A DNA stretch of 64,000 nt, taken from Polytrichum commune (taxonomy: Eukaryota; Streptophyta; Polytrichopsida; Polytrichales; Polytrichaceae). The stretch spans positions 56,568,758 through 56,632,757 of the forward strand of contig OX485805.1 of the NCBI GenBank assembly GCA_950295325.1. Direction: 5' to 3'. The notes beneath the pieces were generated by a model. The model ran no database searches and was not told where the DNA came from. It saw nothing but the letters and a program-made list of their open reading frames with translations. How positions within the stretch are numbered: the stretch's first letter is position 1; every line of letters starts with the position of its first letter. Of the stretch, positions 1 to 10,351 are shown in pieces. A program made the position numbers and the translations under genes.

Positions 1-484
1 TGTCCTGACCATGTATGGAAATCATGTGTCCGGTTTTGGAAGTTGACAGAGGGCATGGAAGTTTTAGCAATGATGTCTTATGCGCAGTCATGTGTGCAGT
101 TTGTTTCCACCCTTGGAAAAATGCCAAACATGTCACGCATGCATGGGTTGGTAATATTCTCAGTCCATTTTTTTGAAAGCCCCGTGCATTGTACAGAGTG
201 ATTTGCAGACAATTATAAATATTGATGTGATGGATGTGTTTGACGCCTGATGCAGGGAGAGGATATCCAAAAAAAAACTAAGAGAAAGAGGATTTGGGCG
301 ATGAAGAACCATCCAAAGATGTTGTCCCTAATTCAGAATTCCCTAACATCAACACAACAACAGGCCAACCTTGGGATCATAGATGAAGGATTATGTTGTG
401 AGTATCTCCATTGAATGTTGTGTATGTGTTGCATTCATGAATTAGGATGTTTGTGATTTGATCCATCGCACATCGTAAAACTAG

Positions 485-1729
485 GTGTACAAGCCAATGA
501 TATGTCACAAATCATGCTTGAATTGCACGCCGCAACTGTTGTTCTCCTTTTGGAGAGAAGAACTTGTTGACGAGAATATGAAGATCCGGAATAAGATTAT
601 TGAAATGGAAGAAGGGATCTCCTCTCCGGAGTTAAGGAACATCAATAGTGTTGGGGCAGCTGTGGAGAACACTCCCTTAAAGCCTTCTTTCTTGGTTGAG
701 TATGCAATGGCACGGATTCCCGTGCTGCAAAATATAACTGCCATGAGGTTGGAGAAGTTTTTTTCGAGTCCAGGGGGTCCAAGCAACAACCAAACCCCAC
801 ATCCATCTAGTCTAGAAGTTCTAGACAAGGGGAAGTTGAAAGGCAGGATGGGTGTGCAGTTATTAAATCACAACATGTGGACACATGAACGTCAGGGTTG
901 CGTTGTGGTGACTTGCACGGCATGATTTGTAGCATGGAACCTGGCTTGGATTTTGATGCGGTCACCGATGACAAAGATGTCGTGTGTTTGGGGACCCAGG
1001 CCCCACACATGGCAACATCTCCTCTGGTGAAACACTAGGGTGATCCTAAATGTATGAAATCCTCAGTTGTATTCCATGCACCTGCAGATCGGCCTCCATC
1101 AGTGTCAGCAAGAGGCAAAATGCCAAGGCAAAAATGGCAATGTCAAACGAGCGCAAGAGGTGTGATGACTTCCTTACATGTGTGACGATATGTAAAGACA
1201 ATGCTCATTACGAGGGCATATCTAAAGGTGCAAAATGTTGTTATTGTGCATTCGCAAAAGGGTGACAAAGCTTGGCATCGCTTTCTTCACGGACTTAGTG
1301 GAACAAGAATTCATGCACTAGAGAAGCGGGTTGGAGTACGAAGCAATGTTGCCCACACTGTGATGCCGGTGAGTGTCCATTTCAAGATTTAGATGGTGGG
1401 CATGGACGTGAAATATATTACAATGACACGGTCCCTTACTTTGAGATCATTGGTTGGTTGTGCAGGTGCCTATGGCATATGGGTCTTTGGTTGACCTAAT
1501 ACATCCCGATTTTGGCAGCGTTGTGGTTGAATCCGGGAGGGTAGGTATCCAAGGCCACTCCAACCCCCAACACACATTGAGCATCCCTTTTGGTCCCCAA
1601 GTGGTGACCATTACCTATGTAGCACATCCAAATGCGTCGTTGCTGCACCCAGACACCGTTGGGAGGTTTGCATCGGTGGAGACACTTGTAGAGAGTGTGG
1701 GCTGGAAAGTATATTGGCCAATCTGATAT
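485..1729 (+). pseudogene. Decayed transposon ORF fragments (possibly CACTA/En-Spm type)
   Basis: Four open stretches lie in different frames on the plus strand (485-925, 1050-1265, 1201-1392, 1454-1726), which suggests one old coding region broken by frameshifts or by introns I cannot place. The first contains a charged segment (EELVDENMKIRNKIIEMEE) that could be a short coiled coil. The last has the layout I associate with the small C-terminal domain of plant CACTA-type ORFs (DUF8039-like): a VPMAYGSLV start, a central hydrophobic strand, a run of Pro/His/Leu residues and an ending VGWKVYWP. That family assignment is from memory of the pattern and is tentative. It would fit the Ulp1-like relic near 27 kb, because the two domains often occur in the same transposon proteins. 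No transposase catalytic domain is seen here. Confidence 0.3.
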
Positions 1730-1739
1730 TTGATGCCAA

Positions 1740-3610
1740 ATGCTCCCCACACGGCATAGACTTTGTGGATCACAATTAGCCGTTTCCATTAGGGTGTAGC
1801 AACGCAACAATTATGTTAGGAAGAGGGCATTGTGCATTTTGAGATAGGGAGATTTTTTGGGCATGTGCAATGATATTCATGTACTTGAATCTCATATAAT
1901 GGAAGAAACTCCTCTGAGGAGGAATTTTGCCTTATCTAAATTTTAAGGTCATTGAATCTACGGACATGGGCATGGATTTAATCTCATGTAATGCAAAATT
2001 GTTTCGGATTGCCATTGAATCAGTTCTATAAGCTATTGTGATTGTTGTCCAATCTTAGACCGCTAATAGATTTGGATATCTAAAATATACCTCATATAGG
2101 CAAAGAAGTAATGGCAAAGAACCATGATCCTTGCAATATACACTTGCAAAGCCACTATCATTTTTTTTTAAATGTCCATAGTAAAAAAGTTCAATATTTG
2201 TATAATATTGATGTATGTAGCCAAATGTCTATATATGATGAGAAGATAGACTTGCATTCCAACAAATTTTTGGGAAGATTTCATCCTAGACCATGTTCAA
2301 CAAACTATATAAGTTTGCAAGAACTTCTATGTTGTAAGTACATTATTTTGTTTCTTGCACAAATGTTTCACCTTTTTGTTGTATGCTCCGGATTTTTTGG
2401 GAATTTGGATGGTCCGTTGCGATTGGGTCCAACCCACTCCAGTGTTATGTAGATCATCCTAGTGGCCATGGTGTCTACCCACTTCAAATGCTATGCAAAT
2501 TTCAGTGGCTGCGTGACGTGATACTTGTAGTGATGTGACTTAGAAATTTAGAATGTAGGCAAAGTTGCTTAAAATCTTCATGTGATTTTGACATATATTG
2601 TATTGCATCAACTCATTCAACTCATGTCAATAACACCTGGTAAGCCCACCCAATTCATTCATGTCATTCAGATGCAACAAACTCTTTCATAAATTTTGCC
2701 CACCAATTCTTTAAATTAAAACTTAAATTTTCTTTTCTCTGAGGTAAGATGGGTCTTAAATGGGTCTTGACTAACCAACTTCTCCTACAATACTAAACTC
2801 TACGACATGATTAGCAAATCCAAATCAAGGTTAAATGTTGCACCCATTATCCTCGTGAGTTTTGGAGCTCATACAATTATCTTCATAATCAAAGGGAAGA
2901 TTCTCTTTCTTCTTAAATGTTTACATAGATCCCCCGAATTATGTTAACTATTAAACTTATAGTAGTTAACAATGTGTGAGCATATAGGTTGTCTAATATC
3001 TTTTAAACACATGTCTTTTTGATCTAAGTCCTTAGATCCACACTTGGCTAAATACCACTCAATTATAGATGTCAGATCCAGATAAGTACCAGATTAGGCC
3101 CACTTATCACATGTTGATAGTTGTATGAAACAGAGATGAATACATGACCATCTTTTTAAGCTCTCACTACTGTAACTAGAGTTCGTTGATTTACTGGAGT
3201 CACTAATATGTCACTTAATTTCAATTAAAGTACTAACATTTCATTGCTTGATTGGGATTTAGCTGCAGTTTGAGTGAACCAAGTGTGGAGCCTGGTCGTT
3301 TTTGAGCCCCTTTAAGGTAGAAGCACCCAACTCAATCAGTACCGAATTCAAACATAAGGTTGAGAGCGAAATTTTGGAAATGTAAAACCATAAAGCTTTG
3401 AAGCTAATTCCGGTGTCCAAGCAACTAAAATAGGTACCCTTCGAACTGTGTACTGTTTCAGGGCTTTTATGCTGGATGAATGAGAGGGACTCTTGTATAC
3501 GATAACTCCTTCTCTCCGCCATGTGATGCAGGAAATTTGCCTAGAGTTTGGAAAACATCACTGTTCCAGATTGTATTTTATTACCTGGTGACAAAAGATT
3601 CCATGTTCCC
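1740..3610. other. AT-rich stretch without a recognisable gene
   Basis: Only short ORFs of no recognisable family occur here, the longest 113 codons at 2111-2452. I see no strong splice signals, long repeats or transposon ends. Confidence 0.5.
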
Positions 3611-3635
3611 CCTCTCACTTCAGGCTTCCCCTCTT

Positions 3636-3711
3636 CATCTCATAATATTCTTGTACAGACATCCTCTCCATCTCATAGTATTCTTGTACAGACATCTCAT
3701 AATATTCAAGC
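3636..3711. repeat. Short tandem repeat, about 2.5 copies of a 24-33 bp unit
   Basis: The phrase CATCTCATAATATTCTTGTA recurs at 3636, 3669 (one base changed) and 3693 (shortened), separated by short C/T-rich linkers. It lies about 200 bp upstream of the putative TATA box of the TPR-AP2 gene. Confidence 0.7.
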
Positions 3712-3892
3712 TTCCCCTTCCCCTCTTCCCCCTTGGCCCCACCCTCAGAATTCCTTCCCCACTCCTCTGGAGAAGAAGCACATAACATTATTAAGCAGTG
3801 TGCGTTCATTCATGTGGGTCTCGAGAATATAACCATGTGATGTCGCAGCTAGTGTAAATTTAGTCTGTTATGGAACTTAGATTGGTGCAAAG

Positions 3893-3904
3893 TACTTATA
3901 TATA
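3893..3904 (+). promoter_or_regulatory. Putative TATA box of the TPR-AP2 gene
   Basis: The sequence CTTATATATACA matches a plant TATA box. A start of transcription near 3925-3935 would give a leader running into a 5' UTR intron that ends at the acceptor at 5265. This is inference from sequence only; the distance to the coding ATG is about 1.5 kb. Confidence 0.3.
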
Positions 3905-5251
3905 CAGGAGTGTGTCGGTCGGCCTCTTCACGTTGTTGCTACCAGGTTTTGAAAGAACGAGCCATATGATTTTGGACGAGGAGAAGTATATCCGTTTCAG
4001 GTTTTACATATGAGCTCACGGCTATGATCAAGGTGAAGCATTCTCCATTAACACAAACACAAGAGGTTCACGTCGACTCTTTCTATCTATGTATTAAAGA
4101 GTTTGGATGTGGTCTTGCTCTCAATAGCTTAAGCAAAGCTTAACCGACCAAGTTGGGTGTTAGATCTGTTGTTTGGTGAGGCGGTATTCCTTTATGTGTA
4201 CGATGATAGTTTGAGTGCCAGTCGTGAATTAGATTTCCCAAGCGGTAGTTTAAATAGCTTTGTGGTTTTCCAAACTCTGATAGATTTCTCCACTCATGAG
4301 TCTAGGTATGAATCTGTCATCTAAATTAGTTGTTCACTCCTGCAATTGTCATCGTTTCGGATATTCGGTATACTCAGACTACAAACTTGCACTTGTATTC
4401 ACTCCATCATGGGTATTCCTTACCCCTCTGGACGCACAAATTATGTGCACAAGGCATCCTCAGATACCTTACAGGGTTGGTTCTTTAAGGCATTTGAGTT
4501 GCGTTGTCTGTGATGTGAAACATGGGAAGATAAATTTGTTGTTGACAGAGTTGAGGCATGCACTTGTGTCAGATTCCGTTTCAATTTTATCACCATGGAC
4601 TGTTACACAAGACTCGTGTGCTAAATATTATAATGCTCTTGGTATCAGTGGTCCTGCTGGAATCCTTGTAATGTTCAAGAGACACACGCCTTATGTATGA
4701 AAGCACGAATTATGTCTGTCTCTATGAGAGAATAGAGGCATATTCTTGTCAAGTACTTAAGGACGTGACCCATTAGTAATTTCGTTTAGAAATGGTGTTA
4801 GCTAAGACAAATTTTCTTTGTTCTTCAGTTTCAAAGATATCTCCCTGTACAGTGTTGTCGAGCCTTATTCATTTCTTTGAACTTTCTGGGCGGAGCAGTC
4901 CATCTTGCCATGGTTTTGCATTACAGGTTCTTGGACAAATCAACTGAAACTTAAGTCAACTCAATATTTGGGATATACGTTCCACGGATGTATTCATTTG
5001 TTTATAGTATGTAAATGGAATATTTCCCGATGAATTCTCACTCCGAATGATGAGAGCCTTGGGGCTAGAATAAGGTGCATGTGCTTGAATACTGCTGTAA
5101 GTTCGTTCCAAATTATACAATGATTGTAAAACAACGTGCACAAATGACTTCCTTTATGAGTTGCTCATTCAATACAACAACGTTCCAGTGATTTGAGTGA
5201 TTAAATTATGAGAGTGGTAAGGAGATTTTTATTCAATGATCTGAGCTCCAC

Positions 5252-5265
5252 CATTTTATTTGCAG
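5252..5265 (+). other. Probable 3' splice site of a 5' UTR intron
   Basis: A T-rich tract ending in TTTGCAG precedes 5266, a good plant acceptor. The following 104 bases to the ATG at 5370 include an in-frame TAG at 5292, so this exon begins as untranslated leader. The donor is uncertain; one candidate is CTAG|GTATGA near 4303. Confidence 0.4.
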
Positions 5266-5369
5266 TGAAACGCATATTGACGCAATCAAGATAGGTAGTG
5301 AGTGAAGACTGGTCCCCCTCCCAAGGGAAGACTTACAACTCGTTTTCACCCAAACAAAAAGGGTACAAA

Positions 5370-8180
5370 ATGTCGGAAGAATCAATCAGAGATTGGGTGG
5401 ATCTGGACAATGATGCAATTCCAAGTGATCAAGTTCTTGCTCTATCCCTCAAGGAATGTGGAGTTCGTAAACATGGATCAGGGGACTACAACGTAGCTAT
5501 AGAAAATTTGAACGCAGCAAATGCGACCGATCCAGAGAATGCAGACATCCTATTTGAGAGAGGACAGCTGGATGCAATCATGAAAAAACATGACGAAGCC
5601 TTGACAGACATTGACAAAGCTCCTGCATTGAAACCATGTTGTGTTGATATTATTGGTTGGCGAGCCGAAACAAAGTTGGCGTCGCATGATTTTGGTGGTG
5701 CCTTGCAAGATTTGAACACTACTCACCAGCTTGACCCACATGCTCCATGGGTTCTGAGGCTCCAAGGTAAAACAAAATATTGCCAAGATAACATGGAGGG
5801 TGCAATACATGATCTGAACAGAGAAAACGTGTTTGAGCGACACGATGCTGATACCTTGAGGTTTCGTGGAACTGCCAAACCTTATCGAAGTGACTACAAA
5901 GCTGCTTTGAAGGATTTGGACAAGAGCATTGAATTGGAACCAAACAACCCCCGAAATCTTTGGCATCGGGCTCGGACCAAACTCTGGTTGGGAGATCATG
6001 AAGGTGCTTTACTTGACTTGAACAAAGCAAATGAGATTGAATCAAACGATGTGTCCATTCTTTTATTGCGTGCAGAAGTTAAGGAAATGTCAGGAGACCT
6101 TCAGGGTTGTTTACATGATGTAAATGCAGCTTATCAACTTGATCCTCAGAATAGCAATGCTCTTCGATCTCGATCATTTGTGAGATATTTGCTCAAAGAT
6201 CAACAAGGGAGTGTACATGACATGGACATGGCTTTTGAACTCGACCCAACCAATGCATGCATTCTCAGATCTCAAGCTCGTTTGAAACAAATGATGGGAG
6301 ATTCTGAACGTGCTCTTCGTGACCTAAACAAGGCATGTGAACTGAAACCAGATTATGTTACCGTTTTAATAGCCCGAGCAGCTGTAAAACACTCGATGAA
6401 TGACATTCAAGGCTCCTTACATGACCTGGACACGGCTCATGACCTTGAACCACAAAACATATTTATTCTCAAAGAAAGAGCTGCACTCAAAGTGATGACA
6501 AAGGACTACCCAGGAGCTTTGATAGACTTGGACAAAGCAAATCACCTTGATCCTGATGATTTCACTCGTGGGTTGCGAAAAGCTTTGAGGCAAAACTCAC
6601 AACAGTATTTGAACGCTATGGCAAGTCTATTGGCAAAGGTTCTTCACAACGCCACTGAGGATATATTTCTACGCGCGTACTGGAGGAGTATTATTGGTTC
6701 TTTTGAGGATTTGTCATCACAAATGTCTTTTCTTTTGGAATTGACAAAGATCATCCTTCAAATCTGGACATGCTACTCCATGATAGTGACTTTCACATTC
6801 AAATACTTGATGGGGTACGTGGAGAGGGGTGAATGGGACACATATTCAAATGGATCATGGGAGTTTCGTGCTTCATACGTGTGCATCGAGTTGCGGTTGG
6901 GAGCCTATCCATTTCAAAAGTTCAGAGACGTTGCACCTACATCTCACCATGACCGGACACAAATTAGTCAACCCACTCGTCATCTCTCAATTGCAAGATC
7001 CCAATCCTTCCAACAACAAAGTGGTGCTCCCTTCATGCGAAGATTGCCTCCTGGAGAGCGCACGAAATATTGTGGCGTTTATCGTCGCCTCCGCAAAGGA
7101 AAACAAGGTCCTCGAATGGCATACGAACCACGAGAATCGTCCAAAAGGGATAACCTTAAAAGGATTTACCTCGGAGAATATCCTACTCTTGAAGAAGCTG
7201 TTCTCGTCCGCGACGTGGCTCACTTTTGCCTTGGCAAGCAAGGCCCTTTCAATGTGGATCCTGTCTTATATGAATCTCTTGCTCCCATCCCGCAAGGGCA
7301 CTCTCAACAACAAATTCGCAAGCTTGTTCTAGAGCGTGTGAAGGAAGTTGATCACTTGGCTTTCAAGGAGAAGCTAGAAAGTCAAGAGCTTATGGCAGAG
7401 TTAGGTTTCCCACCTGCTTCACACCATTTGCATTCTAATCAGCAAGCGTCTCAAGATGATGACACACACTTGGGAGATGATGACATTGATGAGTTCAACT
7501 CTTATTTAGGTGTAGATTTCATCATTTTTGAACCTCTTCCAGTTCCACAAGATGGTGTTTCATCACAACATGAAATGACAAGAATTGCAGAAGTCCTCAT
7601 AAGCAACAACTTGTCAGCACCAAACGAGTCACCGGATCTTCATGCCACAACGGAGCGCATAGTTGTTAACCATCCAACATGCACAGATTCTCAAATGATC
7701 AATGATCAAAATCTTGTGCATTCGCATGAAAGTACTCGCGCATGCAATGATCGCCCACAGGATGTGGGCGTTGTTGGCAACACGCTTTGCAGCACCAATT
7801 TACCCTTTTTTGGTCCAACGTCATCTTCAAACCAATTGTGGACTCGACAAATTGTAATCAAAGCACCAGTTGGAACCACGCTTCTTCAACAGAATGGGAC
7901 CCAAGAGCTTGTTTATTCGCCCACCTTAATTCGCGCACTCTCAGCACTCCAGATTTTTGGGGTGAAAAATTGGACTATGGTGCCCCCTTTTGCTTTTACG
8001 GGTCAATCACTAGTTGTATGTCCAGACATGTCGAATGGTGGAGTGGGAACTCGAGAGTCATGGCAATATGTGTTTCGAATCCAAAAGTCTGGATCTCCGG
8101 AGGAGCTTGCCATATCAGATTCCATTCGCGCAGCATTGGATAAATTCCGCGACCTCACAGGTTGGATCCCATGGTACTAG
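5370..8180 (+). CDS. TPR-repeat protein with a hydrophobic segment and a divergent AP2/ERF-like domain
   Basis: One uninterrupted ORF of 936 codons. I chose the ATG at 5370 because it is the first ATG after the in-frame stop at 5292. Residues about 24-397 form eleven consecutive 34-residue TPR units, each with the G/A-x-A-L-x-D-L-x-K-A core and a DP or EP turn. Residues about 452-484 are strongly hydrophobic (centre IILQIWTCYSMIVTFTF) and could cross a membrane. Residues about 567-630 read as an AP2 domain: YCGVYRR, then IYLGEYPTLEEA, RDVAHFCLG and PFNVD, matching the YRGV..., WLGTF.TAEEA, RAYD.AA..G and NF positions of plant AP2. The WAEI-like strand is altered and the usual tryptophans are missing, so DNA binding is uncertain. 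An acidic stretch (DDDTHLGDDDIDEF) follows near residue 695, then an unrecognised C-terminus. TPRs bind proteins and AP2 domains usually bind DNA; joining them suggests a regulator, which is inference. I know of no standard AP2 class with TPRs. Confidence 0.8.
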   Translation: MSEESIRDWVDLDNDAIPSDQVLALSLKECGVRKHGSGDYNVAIENLNAANATDPENADILFERGQLDAIMKKHDEALTDIDKAPALKPCCVDIIGWRAETKLASHDFGGALQDLNTTHQLDPHAPWVLRLQGKTKYCQDNMEGAIHDLNRENVFERHDADTLRFRGTAKPYRSDYKAALKDLDKSIELEPNNPRNLWHRARTKLWLGDHEGALLDLNKANEIESNDVSILLLRAEVKEMSGDLQGCLHDVNAAYQLDPQNSNALRSRSFVRYLLKDQQGSVHDMDMAFELDPTNACILRSQARLKQMMGDSERALRDLNKACELKPDYVTVLIARAAVKHSMNDIQGSLHDLDTAHDLEPQNIFILKERAALKVMTKDYPGALIDLDKANHLDPDDFTRGLRKALRQNSQQYLNAMASLLAKVLHNATEDIFLRAYWRSIIGSFEDLSSQMSFLLELTKIILQIWTCYSMIVTFTFKYLMGYVERGEWDTYSNGSWEFRASYVCIELRLGAYPFQKFRDVAPTSHHDRTQISQPTRHLSIARSQSFQQQSGAPFMRRLPPGERTKYCGVYRRLRKGKQGPRMAYEPRESSKRDNLKRIYLGEYPTLEEAVLVRDVAHFCLGKQGPFNVDPVLYESLAPIPQGHSQQQIRKLVLERVKEVDHLAFKEKLESQELMAELGFPPASHHLHSNQQASQDDDTHLGDDDIDEFNSYLGVDFIIFEPLPVPQDGVSSQHEMTRIAEVLISNNLSAPNESPDLHATTERIVVNHPTCTDSQMINDQNLVHSHESTRACNDRPQDVGVVGNTLCSTNLPFFGPTSSSNQLWTRQIVIKAPVGTTLLQQNGTQELVYSPTLIRALSALQIFGVKNWTMVPPFAFTGQSLVVCPDMSNGGVGTRESWQYVFRIQKSGSPEELAISDSIRAALDKFRDLTGWIPWY

Positions 8181-8319
8181 CCTTGTGATTAGCACTCCTG
8201 AATTTGTTTATATACACGAGTTCAAATTTCTAACTAGAGCCCAGTATAGGTTTAAGAAGTTTGAAATAGATTTGTGACAAATGTGTTTTTGTGGCTTTGT
8301 TTTTCTTGTTTCAAAACAA

Positions 8320-8535
8320 TGTCCGGGGAGATTTATGGGCATCATCAGTCAGGATCTTAGTATTTCCAAGTCCAACCAGTTTCATGTTGTGAGCTTTTGT
8401 CTTTTAAAAGAATGTGAGGCATATTCCATAATTTTCCTCTAAAATGATCGGTAAATTTCCCCAAGTCTTGAACTTCAACTGGTTATTTCTCAAACTCAAC
8501 TGGTTCATTTGTAACTAGTAGTTGGTTCTCCCTGT
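8320..8535. repeat. Dispersed repeat, copy 1 (TGTCCGGGGAGAT family)
   Basis: Starts TGTCCGGGGAGATTTATGGG and ends near GGTTCTCCC. The same order of phrases (ATCTTAGTATTTCCAAGTCC, CTCTAAAATGATCGGT, TTGAACTTCAAC, CTCAAACTCAAC, GGTTCAT) recurs at 20225, 33472 and 45082. This copy lies 140 bp after the stop codon of the TPR-AP2 gene and may be in its 3' UTR. Confidence 0.75.
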
Positions 8536-8619
8536 TTATTGTTACAAAAAGACTTTGCAGTGCCTTTCCTAAGTGCATGTGTAGGCTTCAAATATAGTGA
8601 TGTAGTGCATTAGTAAGTT

Positions 8620-8655
8620 TCAATGTTTAGCTTTTAAGGTAAAGCTAAACATTGA
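8620..8655. other. Perfect 15-bp hairpin downstream of the TPR-AP2 gene
   Basis: TCAATGTTTAGCTTT (8620-8634) is followed by the six-base loop TAAGGT and then by its exact reverse complement (8641-8655). It lies 440 bp beyond the stop codon. It may be a MITE remnant or a 3' UTR structure; the sequence does not decide. Confidence 0.7.
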
Positions 8656-8659
8656 CCCC

Positions 8660-10351
8660 ATAACAACATGAAATATTAGTGATTGTATACAAATATGGTA
8701 TGCTTGAATACTTGTACTTGATTGGACTAGCTCTACATCTAAGTTGTCTTTCTCTTAAAGTGCAAGTCTCCTAGGAGTTTTCACTTTATATTGGAGTTAA
8801 CTGTAAAGTAAAGGTATGAATTGTGAAGGACTTAGGAGGATGGAAGGTGGATTATCTTATTCTAAGTGTAACTGGAAAGCCTTGGAGGATTATTTTAGGC
8901 TTAGCCTCTGACATGTTTCATCTTGATTTACTTTGTGACCTAAATGAAGAAGGCTTATGTAGACACTTTTTATTCTTCTCGTCACTTAGGTACTCTCCAA
9001 ATGGCAAATAGACTCAAACTCAAGAAATGAACTCAAAACTTTTATCTCAAAGTTTTGCAGCCTTGAAATTAACTCAACAATGAACCCCTAGAGGCCCATG
9101 ATTTTTCTTAGTAATTTTGATTATGTATGTGAGGGACTTAGTTTTGTTTCAGTTTATGACTAGCACATGCAATAGCTTTCATTAATTGTAGTGACATAAA
9201 TTGTGGTTTAGTCTTAATCATATTTTTTTCACCACATGATGTTGCAAAATGGTCATTTCTAACCAGAAATCCTTGGTCCTCTTGGGGTTCAAACTAGGAA
9301 TCTAATTGTCCATATTCATATTGAATAGATCAAGATCAAACTCCTCCATTTTTTTTCAACTCCTGCACCTAGAAGATGAATAAGTATGGTTCAACTCAAA
9401 TTTTGATGCTTGAATTGGTCAAATTTGATGCCAGCTTCACTACTTAGGGTCCAGTTGCACATCCGGTTAAGGCTCCAATTATGGTAAATAATCACTCGAA
9501 CTAGTTATCTTCTGCTCCAGTTTTGGTATATAATCACTTAAATTAGTTATATTATGCCCGCTTGCCCAATTAAGAGAATTTGCTTACGTATCAAATAGCT
9601 AACCTATATGAGAACTAATCAAGCTCATAGCCGCATCACCTAGTTTAAATTGAAAGGTTGAGCAATGTGGAAGTGTAGGAGTCAATCATCAAAGATAGAG
9701 AAGATCAAGAACGAATACAAAAGACGAAATTGCTATCTTACTGGAACAATTGGCATTGGTGTGCTGTGCAAATTAGCAATGTTGGTAGTAGATAGAGTAG
9801 GATTCAGGGATGCTGAGAGTGCATGTGACTATTTTTGGTCCAAGACCTATTGATGTTGCTCCTTCCATCCAGAGCATTCAACCATTTCAAAAAAGACTTG
9901 CACAAGAATCACAGTGAACCACTACAGACTCGTAGTTCCATAACGCTTAGATTCTATGATAACATTTGTCTCTTACGTGATTCTAGCCATTATGCATAAG
10001 TGATTTCTTTAACGCAGCACATTATATAAGTAAGGCAATGCCACAATGTAATCACAAAACAGTATGCCAATCACCCAATAGCATGAAAAACATGTGTTTG
10101 GTCATTAATGCGAAGTGAATCAACAACTATAGCATCGGACAGCTCGCAGACTAGACTCAACTGAGCTGTGTGCTCCATGTAGATAGAAGATTGAGGTTAA
10201 TGCCTCAACGATTTAAATGGAGGGAGAGTTCCTCTCCCTCTCACTCTTTCGACAGGAAACCATATATACCATATGCAAATGCATGTGACTAACTATTATG
10301 TTTACTAGGGATGAGCCAGATTGTGCACTAAACAGGAAAGGGAAAAAAGAA
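8660..10351. other. Intergenic region between two convergent genes
   Basis: AT-rich, with only short ORFs of no recognised family (for example 62 codons at 9665-9853). Its right end should hold the 3' UTR of the minus-strand GH31 gene. I see no repeat shared with the rest of the window. Confidence 0.5.

Noticed and set aside
4296-4700. 134-codon plus-strand ORF upstream of the TPR-AP2 gene
   Set aside because: Lies in the probable 5' UTR intron, has no recognised domain and no support for separate expression.
6829-7332. 167-codon plus-strand ORF
   Set aside because: Out-of-frame shadow inside the TPR-AP2 gene; the main frame has TPR and AP2 motifs and this one has none.
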